A DNA stretch of 64,000 nt from Neopestalotiopsis rosae. Taxonomy: Eukaryota; Ascomycota; Sordariomycetes; Amphisphaeriales; Sporocadaceae. The notes under the pieces were generated by a model. It saw only the letters and a program-made list of their open reading frames with translations, made no database searches and was not told where the DNA came from. Shown here in pieces: positions 46,631-58,700 of the stretch (the stretch's first letter is position 1; each line of letters starts with the position of its first letter). The stretch is from NCBI GenBank assembly GCA_023078685.1, contig JALGAS010000013.1:687001-751000 (forward strand). Direction: 5' to 3'. Made by a program: the position numbers and the translations under genes.

Positions 46631-47566
46631 TTTCAACAACACAATACGGCGCCAGTAACTTGGATGCTTGGACTTTTTGAATGCGAGCAAGGATTGGTCG
46701 ATGAATGCCTTGGGAAAGCTTGGGAAAAGCTTGGGGAAAGCTTGAGCTGACTGCCTACATAGGCTGAGATTCTAAACCCTAATCAATCGCAGTAATTTTG
46801 AGGAGTACGTGGGTGCGTTGGAGGTACAGCGTAGGCATTGAAGAGGGGAGAGACATCGACTGAGGGCCAGGGCTGGAACGCGCTGGGTTGGTGAGGTGAG
46901 CGTCGGGCGTCGGGGTTTTGATGGCAGGTTGGTAAGTCCTACGCGGCCCATGTACAGAGTACCATCGGCTCATTCCAGGCTACATAGTACAGGCACCTGG
47001 GCTGTTGGCTGCGCCGTTATCACACAACAGACTCTGCATGTTATCTCATTGCACAGTGTGCATACAGGGCATATACTACCTAGGTATGGAATGCTATTTC
47101 TATCTACCTGCATATGTACGTGCACACTGAGCCTTGATCTTTTTCCTGATTCGGGCGTGGCCTCAAGTTGTAAGCGATATGTGCGCATAGGACCCTGGTA
47201 AGCTGGTTCCAATGGCGACACGGCTCGCGTCGTACAGCAAGCATCCATCCCAGCATCGTGGGCTGCACTGGGGCAAGCGTCGACCCCAATTCTGCTGCCG
47301 CTACAACGGAAAAGAGCTGGAAGGATTTCTTTGAAGGAATGAACCGGTCGCATATTAGGTGCCAGGCCTCGATTCCTCTGACGGGCGTGTGGTTTCACTG
47401 CCAACTGGTGACTGGCGACTGGTAGGAAGACGAGTGCTGATCCAATTGACCTTCTTAAGGAGATTCACGCGGCCGATTGTTTCCATCTGTGTCTTGTCAG
47501 ACAGACAGCCTTTGTATTTGTTTCCCTGCACAACAACCATTTGCCTAGCAAAGCATTCACGGAACG
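46631..47566. promoter_or_regulatory. Divergent promoter region of GDPD and Pth11-like genes
   Basis: 0.94 kb between two divergent start codons. Just upstream of the GDPD start (46705-46745) a short tandem motif GCTTGGGRAAA repeats about three times. No gene is seen. Confidence 0.4.
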
Positions 47567-48799
47567 ATGGCGTTCAACGCCTTCAACGACCCCATCGAGG
47601 GTGCACTCTTTGTGCTGATCATTATCTGCACGCCTCTTGTCATTTTGGTCACAACGTTGCGTATCATCAGCTCTTTGAAAAACCATAGGACCTTGTACAT
47701 AGAAGACTATTTGGCCGTTCTTGCGTCGGTCTTCAACCTGACCTACAACGCTTTGGAGATGTGGAGTATGTCGATCATTATAGTCCAGGCTCGGTGGTAG
47801 CAGAACTGACACTTCATGTCGCAGCGATAACGGTCATGAATGGCGTACCCGTGTTGTCCATCGCAAAGTTGCCATATCCAACTCTTGTCAAGATACTAAA
47901 GGTATGAGAGCCTTCTCACTGAATTGAACCCCATCAATCTAATTATAGCCAGATGGGATACTTCATAAATTTCATGTTCCCGTTGAACCAGACCCTCAGC
48001 AAATTGAGCCTGCTACTGCTCTATTATCGCATCTTCTCCATCAACAGAACTTTTGCAATTATGGTATTTGTTGTTGCCGCTATCCAAATATCATGGGGAA
48101 TCTCAATGTTCTTTGCCCGAGTCTTTGCCTGCACACCGATTTATCATTTCTGGGATCGTCTGCAGCCCGGAACTTGCATCAGTGGCAATGGTCTTCTTGT
48201 TGGGCCAGAAATCATCAACTCGCTTGTCGACTTCACCATGGTTGGCATGGCCATTTGGATTGTGCAGAGGCTCAAGACGTCTGCCAAATACAAGCGAAAA
48301 TTGAGCATCTTATTTGCTCTTGGTTGCATGTGAGCAGCTTCCCAAATTCAGCATTCTCGCATGCTGAACCCAGAACCCGCGCATACTAATCATTCTTGCA
48401 CTCATCAGAACAGGCATCATCGGCTTCGTCAAGATCGGCGTTGCGTACGACTCGATAGGCAACAACGGCATCGATGCCGTTTGGGATGTCCTCCAGATGT
48501 GCGCCAGCAACATCTGCTGCTGCATCCCGTTATACAAGGTGCTGCTCCCGAAGATGAATATTTTCAAGTCGCTGGGTTCCAAGCTCTTCAGTAAGAGCAG
48601 CGAGAAGTCATTGACGGGCAGTAACAATAGCCATGGTCAACAGCAATGGGAGCATCTGAATGGATCCAGCATGCATGAGCTTGCGGGTGTGCGAGGTTCA
48701 GACTCCCCATGGGCATCAAGAGAAACGCCTGCGTCTCGGCATGGTTCGAACCCTTACTACCATGGGGGTATGGCCCAGAAGACTGGCGAGGTAGTGTAG
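47567..48799 (+). CDS. Pth11-like seven-helix membrane receptor (fungal rhodopsin-like domain)
   Basis: Four exons, 47567-47765, 47825-47901, 47953-48329 and 48409-48799, give 347 residues. Hydrophobic helices include ALFVLIIICTPLVILVTTL, TLSKLSLLLLYYRIF, FAIMVFVVAAIQISWGISMF, IINSLVDFTMVGMAIWIVQ and the last exon's ITGIIGFVKIGVAYDS. The CTPIYHFWD segment after helix 4 is typical of the fungal integral membrane proteins grouped as PF20684/Pth11-like. No CFEM domain is present. A hydrophilic Ser/Gly/His-rich tail of about 80 residues is presumably cytoplasmic. The likely role is sensing of surface or chemical cues through G proteins; the ligand is unknown. Confidence 0.82.
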
Positions 48800-50460
48800 G
48801 TCATGATTACCTACATATGTATGTATAGTGGGACGCAACGGGCTGTCGCCGCGACCGGCATAGTCGCGGGCTGGGGCTCTGGCTCAAATACTGCAAAAAC
48901 GGCGGTTGGTAAAGCCTTGGAGGAGTACCCCCTGGAGTGTCCCCCGTACTATTAGGGATGTAACAAGAAACCTTCCGAGTAGAAGTAGAAAAAATATCGA
49001 GGTTACAACTTATGCCCTTGTGGTCTCTTGCGGGGACTTGAATGCGGTAAAGGCGAAACTGACAGCAATAGCTAGGGATATCCTTGGCCTCTTCAGGCAC
49101 ACACCCCATCTCAGGCTCCCATTACATCTACGGGGCTCCGTGCATCTTGTATAATCATGTATTTTCCACGAGCTGCGCATTTTGCTATCTTTCTTGCCGG
49201 ATATGTAATTACCAATTAGTCGTAACTCTGACATCTTACATTGCCACAGCTCTCGTGCCGACTTTTTTTTGACTAATTTCACGTGGTATAATAGGCGTGG
49301 TTGAAGAAACCGTGATATTGCGCATTTGTCGCTATGGTGCGATGTGGCTCTGACGCTCTAATTCTGGTTCTGGCGCTGCGCTATACCACCTATCGCGGTA
49401 TAGCACCTAACCTACTGCATTACACCCACTACACTACACTATAATTGCGCTACGCTGCATCCGACCTACGTGGTTCTGGCAATAACACAATACCTAGGCT
49501 TGTATCGGGGGTCGGCAAGCAGGTGTATCGTTGGTTGAAGTAGTTTAATTTTTAATAATTTTTTTTCTTTTGAAAGATGCAGCGCGATCTGAACAAAATA
49601 CGTCTTCGTAACTTTTGTCTGCGAGATTACCAACAAATTATATGTGGTTTTGGCGGTGTTGGGGACTACATAGGTACCTAGGATTCACGGGCCCATGTAA
49701 ACTCAGATTTACGGGCCCGGTGGGAGAACTACCTAAGGTTAGCTACGATCGTATGTAACTTCTCGATTCCATAGTTGTTCGTTATGTCTTGTGTGCTTTC
49801 ACAGTATGATTATGACTTATTTCATAGCACGTACTTGCTGCTTCAATGGTCCTTAACCCTGTTTGTCAAGATCTTCCCCCGCCTAAAGTCAATCAACGAG
49901 TATATTCAAGCTAAGGAAAGGCCTTGTACCTACTTATTGAAAGTATAGTGCTCATAGTTGTCTGACTGCACGCCCATACATCATATCTGGACAGCCTGCG
50001 ACCTGGTATATCCTTCAGTTGCAATGGCATCCTTGTCAGACATGCAATCGCCTCCTCGTTTGTCGGTTCTACTATGATTGGCATAATTATCTGAACAGTG
50101 CAGATGTCAAGAGGTTTTCCCAATGCAAGCGAAGTCTGATTAGCTACCTAGTTAGCTGAGTATCTGTGCGTAGCCATGCTATGAGTGTAGTAGAAGATAT
50201 GCGTGTGTAGGTGATAGTGAAGCGTGAAGCCCAAAATATACCTAGGCGGCGGGGCTCCTATTTCAACGATAACTGCACGTCAACCCCGCATTCAAGATGT
50301 GGTTTTGGGTTCACGGCTCACAGGTGCTCTACTTTCCTGTCTTTGAGAGAAAAATTATAAACGTCCTTTTAGTCACCCACCGTCATGAAATGAGTTGAAG
50401 TCCCACCTGCGAGAAATCACGTGTCTCATTTCATCTGCCCTCAATAATTGATACCCGACA
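48800..50460. other. Intergenic with a decayed paralogue and low-complexity patches
   Basis: 1.66 kb between two plus-strand genes. It holds CTAC/ACTAC-rich low complexity (about 49375-49450), a T tract (49550-49570), a duplicated TTYACGGGCCC word near 49684 and 49711, and the pseudogene fragment at 49957-50145. The last 300 bp should be the promoter of the HET gene. Confidence 0.4.
49957..50145 (+). pseudogene. Pth11-like receptor remnant
   Basis: It aligns by eye with the neighbouring receptor from CTPIYHFWD to about ten residues past IWIVQ. The remnant reads CTPIHHIW, shifts frame by one base, then continues DSLRPGISFSCNGILV and STMIGIII. The Trp codon of IWIVQ is now TGA (about 50096). 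One frameshift plus one stop make it non-functional. It is a relic of a tandem duplication of the 47567-48799 gene or of a close paralogue. Confidence 0.65.
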
Positions 50461-52624
50461 ATGGATCTGTGCCATAGGTGCCAACATGCATTGTCCTTCG
50501 CCGAGCACGAATATGAATATGAGAGGTTTTCGGACCCTTCTGCTTCGGGGAAGCTCGACCTCACGATTGGTCATAAATATGCCTCTCCAGAAGAGCAGGA
50601 GATCATTTCCACCGAAGTCTTGCGAGAAATGCGACAATACCTTGATGTATATCCAGATTACCCAAACCTCAAAGCTGCTGCGGATCAAGGTTGTCAATTC
50701 TGTGCTTTACTGAGGTCTGCAATGATTTCAAAAGAAACTCGTCTAGACCGAAATCGAATGTTGGAAAAAATATTACCGTTGGATGTGATGCTCAGAGTCT
50801 CGTTTTTTCAGCAGGAGAGGCTCAAGATTGATGACAATTCTCGAGCAGCTCAGTGGATACTGAAAGTCAAGGTACACTATTCCATGGACTCTTCCAAGTT
50901 CGACATTTACGGGGATTCGCAATGGAATGCTGGAATCATGTCAATCTACTTCCCAGTATTGATTGTAAGCAAAAGTGAGTCTACATAAGTTAATCATAGC
51001 CGAGAGTCGCCATGTTGTGCTTACGATTTGAGCCACAGCACTATCACTGGAAGGGGGAAGTGCTGTGGCAATGCCTCCACCATCAGTGCTGAATCAGAAC
51101 TCGCTTTCTTTTATCAAATCGAGCATGGTAGAATGCATGGAGCGATGCTTTCACGACACGTCCGATGGACTACTGACGCTTCCATCAAGACTCATCAAAG
51201 TGGAGCACGACCTCATTAGACTGGTCGAGGTTGACGATGTCTCATACAGCGGTCATTTGCCATTTACTACGCTTAGCTATTGTTGGGGCAACTCCCCTCA
51301 GCTCAAACTCGAACGAAATACCTTGAACCGTATGCAAGTAGGAATACCGATCAACGACTTGGCTGCTGCTCATCGAGATGCAATCATCTTGACAAGAATG
51401 CTGTCTATACCATACATTTGGATTGATGCCTTGTGTATAGTCCAAGATGATGCAGAGGACTGGGCTAAAGAGTCCGAGAGAATGAGCGGCATTTACGCCA
51501 GCTCGATATTGACCATCTGCGCAGTCTCATCAGGGTCAAGCGATGAAGGCTTCTTGGATAGCACGCTTCCATCAGTAACAATTCCCTTCAAAGACTCAGC
51601 AAATGATACAAAAACGGAAACATACGAAATTCGAGGCTTTGTTATTCCAGAATCTGAAAGAGGAGGTTGGCCTATCTGGGATGCAATTCCTCACAAAAAT
51701 AGTTCATGGTGCGGAAGATCCTGGACATACCAAGAACAGATATTCTCGCAGCGAAGACTCTACTTCACATCGTTGGGTTTGATCTTCAATTGTTCCAATT
51801 TCTGGTACTCAGAGGCTACAAGGACCAAGAGAGATCCCAATCATCCAGGATTAGAACAGAGACCAGATCCACAAAGCCGCGACGGGCTTTACTCTGGCTG
51901 GAAGCATATGATCCACGACTATTCACCCAGACATATTACCAAGATTTCGGACCATCTCCCAGCTTTATCAGGACTTGCTCGTCAGTTCAGCCACACTCTA
52001 CAAGACGATTACTTCGCTGGCCTGTGGAGGGGAAAACTCTTACAGGGTCTCAGCTGGTCGTCAGTTCATTCATCCATCTCCACCCTTGAAAATCTGGTTG
52101 AGACGCTGGAGGTCCAGGTCCAAGAGGGCATTCCTACATGGACATGGCTGAACCGTGGGTCCATAGACACTGCTGGGCTTTGTTCTGAGATGTATAGAGC
52201 TTCATGTAATGTCATCGAAGCCAGCGTGACCCCGAAATATGCAGACCCATACGGCCAGATTTCGGGTTCTCGGCTGGTTCTGGAAGCACCAGTTCTATCA
52301 CTCGATACATCATCCATCATGAATCCTGCTGCACCTTGGTGGAACGATGTGCCACTAGGGTCAGCACATGTTAGAATCACTCCAGACTGGTTGCCGGAGG
52401 AGAGTGAGGCTCTGCCTAGTACGCTCCTTCTCCTCATGCTATGCATTATAGCACCGCCCGAGGCCGACTACGCCCATGTCATGGGTATAGTCGTGTATCC
52501 AGTGGGGCAACACAACGTTTACTATCGGGTCGGGGCTTTTTTTGTCTCCTTTGACACGCCTGCAGACGCGGATGAATTTCTGGTGGAATGCGAAAGCTGC
52601 AGGCGCACTGTGGAGTTGATATGA
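50461..52624 (+). CDS. HET-domain (heterokaryon incompatibility) protein
   Basis: Two exons, 50461-50974 and 51039-52624, with a GTGAGT donor and CAG acceptor, give 699 residues. The N-terminal part has CxxC pairs (CHRC near 4-7, CQFC near 80) often found before HET domains. The HET domain at about 240-400 shows FTTLSYCWGNS, YIWIDALCIVQDD, ESERMSGIYASS and, further on, SWTYQEQIFSQRRLYF. The C-terminal 250 residues are unassigned. All core motifs, including the Trp of SYCWG, are intact, unlike the other HET gene in the window. It ends about 285 bp from the next transposon block. Confidence 0.87.
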
Positions 52625-52910
52625 GATTACCTTGTCAACAGGAGTAATCGGACGTCTCTCGAACATTCATCGTCTACTTCCTAGGTCATTGACTACATCA
52701 TTATTCTCATTAGTGTTGACAGCTTTCTACACTATATAGTCGATATTGCTCTTTTGCTTAATTCACCAGTCATAGTCAACCTGTAAACTACTTCCAAAGG
52801 ACTGAGAGCATCGTACCAATGACCAATTGAATCTTGTGTACCTAGAACAAGTAGTACAAATGTATCCCTCTACGACGTCACGGGATCGGAGAAAGAACCC
52901 GAGGAAGTTA
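52625..52910. other. 3' flank of the HET gene up to the transposon border
   Basis: Normal-composition DNA without a gene. It ends with TA at 52909-52910, the apparent mariner insertion site. Confidence 0.4.
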
Positions 52911-54030
52911 ACGTCCGTTACCCACTTTTGGCCACCCCCCATATTTGGCCACCTTAATTTAGATTTGCTTATATTTTAATTATAAATTTTAATTAAAAAT
53001 TATTTTGGTTCTAATGCTATAATAATGCATTTTTTTAAAATTATTAGGGTTTTTAAGGTCGCTGGATTTATTAGAATTATCGTTAATTTCGCTAATCTCG
53101 ATTTAAGTCCTCCGGATAGCTTTAATATCGGCAAATTTTGAATTTAGGCTTATTTTAACCTTTTTACGCTTTCTGGCTTTATTAGTATTAATTTATGCTT
53201 ATAATACTTCGATTTTTCGATAGGTAATTGCTAATTCGTAAGCTTTCCCGTTAAAGCCTTTTTAAATTTTTCGAAATAATAAACGCTATATAAGAGTATC
53301 GATATCGAGCTTATTAAATAAGCTAAATTAATTACGAAGCTTATCCTTTTTTCGAGGGGTCGATTATGCTATTATTAATATATTTATTGCTTATTTTCTA
53401 TTTCCCTAATTATCGAGATCCCTTTTATAACCTTTTTTAGCTTGCTTAATAGGTATTTTCGAATTTTTAAGCAATAAAGGGTTTATTAGGGGCTTAGCTA
53501 TATTTATAGGCTATAACCTAATTTATTTCCAGCTATTAATAATATTTTTTTTATTAGGGCTGCTTTCCGAGCTTTATTATAGCATATTAGGAAGTTCCTT
53601 TTGCTTATAATAATGCTATTATTTTATTAATTAAGGTTCCTAAACTCCTTTTTATATGCTATTTTAAAAGGACCGAAAATTAATTAATTAAAAGGTTAAA
53701 AAATATGCGACGCATAAAGCGGCAAAAATATTAAATATATTTTATTTTTAAAGCATATATATATAAATTCCGTGGTTTCGTAGCTTTTATAGCTATTTAA
53801 TATAAGCAATTTAGCCTTTTAAGGGTCGGTTAGCTAAATAAAAGGAATAAAAACCTTTTTTAATTATTCGATAATTATAGGATTTAAAATCCACCTATTT
53901 TCTAATGCCGTAAACCTTTAAAAACGGAATAAGGTTAAATTTAAAGGAAACCATTATTGTAGTTACGGTGGATGGCATAGTCACCTACCTGGCTAACTGA
54001 TAGCCCCACGTTGGCTGGCCACCCCACTTA
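52911..54030 (-). mobile_element. RIP-eroded Tc1/mariner (Fot1/pogo-type) element
   Basis: The left end begins ACGTCCGTTACCCAC after a TA dinucleotide and matches the fragment at 10441. The minus strand, read from about 53960 down, keeps traces of a pogo-type DDE transposase: ETTEFIYICF, then LIFGPFKIAYKKEFRNL, interrupted by stops where RIP is expected. The right end was not found; a GC-richer patch at 53960-54050 marks the approximate border. Confidence 0.6.
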
Positions 54031-54039
54031 ATGGCCCGT

Positions 54040-55317
54040 GCGCTAAATACTAAATATTTTATTACGAACCGTAGATTTATAAAATTTAAAGATTTCGTTT
54101 TTATTTATATTAATATTAATACCCTTATAATAGATATTTTAACGTTTATTTGGCTATTCGTAATAAATAAAAATTAATCCTTTATAGGCCCGGATAAACC
54201 TTAATTATCCTAAAACGATACCGAACCGAAATCGAATCCCGAACGAACGATTTGAACCCCGCGCATTATAGCGCATTTTAATAAAAATATCGGCTTTAAT
54301 GCCGAAAGCAACGAGCCCGAGAATATAAATATTCGCTATATCCGCTTTAATATAAATAGCTTTAACCGATAATTCCCCCGATTTAATTTTATAGCTATTA
54401 ATAAATTTCGTCGCCGTAGCTCCACCTTATATACGATTCCCGATATCGATACCGATAAAATTATTTATACCGCGGGATATAAAAATACGTTTAACGATAG
54501 CGAGAATTTTAGTATTTTTTTAGTTTATAATAAGGCTATTTTTAAAGATTATTAAAAAAAATATAAAGGAACCTAATTTAATAATTATTTTTACGAATTT
54601 AGCTATACCGCTTTCGAAAAAAATTTAAATAAGCAAATAAAATAGCTAGCCGGATATTATAGCAAAAAAGCTTCGTTTATGCCTTTCGTGCTTATAATAA
54701 AAAAAGAATAAAAAGCTTAGCTTAAATTTAACGGTATCGTTAATTTCGAATAATTCGTTAAAATATATAAATATAGCCCTAATGCTTTATTTAATAAAAT
54801 GCGAACCCAATTTTTATTAATTTTAGGCCTTAAAGGCTAGACCAACGAGCTTTATCGTATTATTATCGGCGTTAGCGCTAATTTCCGCCGTAATTAAATA
54901 TAATTTATTTATTTCGGTTAAAAATAAATAAAGGCTATCGATAAAGTTAAAGCCGTTAATATTTATTAAAAAAAATAGCTAAGCGCTAAAAAATAAGAAA
55001 TTAAAAAACTTCGCAATATTATAATCTCCCTCGCTCGTTAAAAGCCGACCGACGCTAAAAGCCAGCGCGAAAATATATCGGCTAATTTTATTTTTACTGG
55101 AGGCACGCGTTATAGCCGTAATATAAAGGCCGTAAAGCTTAAAACGTTTATTAATAAGCTAAAAAATATTAATTTCGAATATTAATTTATGCTTTTAAAA
55201 AAAAAACTTAGCGATAACGCAAATTATTTCCCGATTAAAGCTAATAAAGTTTATTATATTTTTAATAAAATAAATAAGCCCGTTATAAATAACCTCTTCC
55301 CGTTTATCTAAAAAATT
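54040..55317 (+). mobile_element. RIP-eroded Ty3/gypsy element, gag part (left of copia insertion)
   Basis: The plus strand shows gag-like remains with many stops, for example LSDNANYFPIKANKVYYIF near the right end, similar to capsid-region sequence of fungal gypsy Gag. The element is interrupted at 55318 by a copia element and resumes at 61101. Its 5' LTR was not located. Confidence 0.55.
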
Positions 55318-55787
55318 TATTGCACGGATATTATATAATATCGGATAATGCATAAAATTAGCATTATAACGATATATAAATCGTTATAATAGCTATAAAG
55401 GCTATAAAAATATCGGTTATTAACGATATTTTTAACGTTCGGTAAAACCCCACTAAATAATGGCTATTACGGTGGCAATATTATAAAATAGCCCTACCCA
55501 AATATTTTTTATAATATTCCACTACTTTCCTTAATTATAAATTAACCGTATTATTAATTAATTTAATTATAAATTAATTTAATTAATAATATATTCTAAA
55601 ATATTTTTATTAATTAATTTTATAAATATAAAAGGGAATTATTTTATTTATAATTAATTTACTTTTTTTTTTCTTTAAGCTTTAATATAACTATATTTTC
55701 CAGCCTATATTAAACGATTTTACGAATTTATAATTAAACGCTTTTTTATATTTAAAATATATAATTATTTAATTAAATTTTAAAATA
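55318..55787 (+). repeat. Copia 5' LTR
   Basis: 470 bp starting TATTGCACGG, the eroded form of the LTR at 10497. Confidence 0.8.
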
Positions 55788-58700
55788 AATTATAAGCCCG
55801 GTCCGGTATAATATTATACCTAAATACCGGATTTTATAATCGAAAATTATAAATTACGCCCGAAACGGTTATTTTTACCCGTTATAGCTATATAACGGCT
55901 AAAAGGTTAACTTTTAAATTTCGGAAACGCGTTATAATAGCCGATTATAGGTAATATATTATATTATATTGCATTATAGGCTATATACCTTAATAAAAGG
56001 TATAAATCGAAAATTATAGCCGCTCTGCCGAACGAGCTATAAATTATTTAGTATTAATTTCGGAATTCCGCTATAATAGCCGATTATTGCATTAGGAAAG
56101 CAGCGTTACCCGTTTTACGGATTATTTATACGATATTTTATCGTATATTTAAAAATTTTTACCTTTATTTCGACGAATCCTTTACCGTTTTTAATAAATT
56201 ATATATTATTATAACGGGAAAAATTAGGCAAAATAAATAGCATTATATATATTTTATCCGGTTACTCAATACCGGAAAAATAAAAAATTTTTAATTCGGA
56301 TAATTAAAATACGTAAAAATCTATTATATAATTATATATAAAGCTATTAAATATAAACGGTTTTTTCGAAAAACCTAAAACGTATATCGGTATAACCGAA
56401 ATATAAAAAGCCTAAGCGTTATTTTTAATTCGTTAAAATTTAACGAACGAACCGTTAAATTTAATTTTCGATAAATTTAATCCGTATAAGGCTTTATCGA
56501 TTTTATAATTAGCCTATTAAAACACCGGTCCCGTTTTTCGATAATAGCTATACCTCGAATTTTATATTATAAAATTCGAGAATTATAATTTATTAAACGA
56601 ATTTATTTCTAGTTTTAAAAGCTATTTATTTAAGCTTTTAAATATTAAGGCAAAAATCGACGATATCGATTAAAAAACGATTTTTATAACCGCCCTTTAA
56701 TTAGCCTATTTTATATAAATAAATCGTTAAAAAATGCCTTATAGTTATTTATACCCCCTAATTTAAAAAATTTAATAATCGATATATTAAACGAAAACCG
56801 ACGGGATTTAAATTCGGTAATAGGAAATTTTTATTTTACGGGTAATAAAAATAAATCCCGAAATTCCCGGACTAATTAAAATCGATAGGAATTTAAAAGC
56901 GGAAAAAAACGGTAAAATTCGAATAAATCGAATAATTCGAATAATTCGAATAAATCGAATAAGCCGAATATTTCGATTTTATCCACCTATTCCTCGAATA
57001 AATTATAAAATCGAGGAAAATTATTACGTAATTCCGAAAAAATTACCGAAAAAGAATTATTTTATTCTTTTCGGATATTCCGAATAATCGGAAATTTAAT
57101 ATCGTTTTACGAAATTAATAGCTATACGATATTAATTTTTCGAAGCATATTACGAATAATAAGAAATTATTCGTCGAATTTACTAAAAAAACCGGTTTAT
57201 TACCGGTTATTACGGATAATAAAAAAATATTTCTAAAAAAATAAAAAAAATAATTTTTTTATTCCAAATTAACCGGGAAATACGTAAAATTACGTTATTA
57301 AACGTATTTTATATTCCGGAATTTCCGCTAAATATTATATCCGGCTAATTTTATTATTAAAAAAATAGTATTATAAACGGGAATAAGCTTTACGATTTTA
57401 AAAATCGTCCGTTTATTACGTTAAATTAAGGAAAACGTAATTTCTTCCTTTACGTAATAAATAAATCGGAACCCGATATAGCTTATTTAGCTATAAATTT
57501 ATTAAAAATAATAGAAAAAGCCCGTATATTCGACGTGGCTTACCCGGAACCGGAATCGGTAAAAAAATCCGATAATTTTACGGATTTCGAAAAAATCGAA
57601 TTATTAAATAATAATTCGAATTTCTTTATAATTACGGAATAATAGCATAAAATCTTTAGCCATCCTAGCTTCGATATTTTAGCTAAAATAACTAAAATAA
57701 TTATTAATATACCGAAAAAGGAAATAAAAAAAGAAGATTTTTATTACGAATTTTGCTTTTCGGGTAAAATTACCCGTAATTAAGCCCGTATTAATCCTAA
57801 TCGGGCAAATATATTATTATATCGAATTTATATTAATATAATATATATTACCCTATTTAGCTATTCCGGTTATAATTATATAACCGGTTTTATTAATAAT
57901 AAAACCGGCTTTTATAATATAAAGTTTTCTAAGGAAAAGTCTAAAATATTTAATATTATTATTAAAAAAATCGAATATTATAAAATATAATTCGGTCGAT
58001 ACCCGAATATAATTCGTATAAATAACGATAAGGAGTTTTCCCCGGTTAAATTAAACGATTATTTAACCGGAAAAAGGATTATTTTCGAACTTATTATTCC
58101 GTATATACCGGAATAAAACGGTATTACCGAAAAAACGAATCGAATTATTATCGAAAAAACCCGTACGGTTTTTATTAATTTATAACTCCCAAAAAACCTT
58201 TAGGAATTCGTTATAAAAGCCGTTATTTATTTAGTAAATATTACGGCTATATCGTCCGGTTAGCTTACCCTTTATTAGGAATTTTATAATTATTTTTAGC
58301 TATAACGGGATAATAAGCCTAATATATTTATTATTTATATTTTTAAAACGCCTATTTTAATATATAAATTAAAAGAAAATCGGGTTATTTCCGATAAATT
58401 CGGTAATATTACCGAAAACGGAAAAATAATCGGCTATAATAATAATAAAATTTATTACGTTTATATTACCGATCGATTATATAAATTACGAATTATACGG
58501 ACCTTTTATATTCGATTATTACCGGAAAATCGAAAAAAGGGGAGAATTTATAAAATTCGGATAATTTTTAGAATTTATAAAATTCGGAGAATTTATAATA
58601 TTTTAATAATTTTCGAATTACCGTTCCGGGGAATTAAACCTCGAACCCTACGGTAAAAGCCGTAAATATTAACCGTTACGCTAAATCGGATAATTTAATT

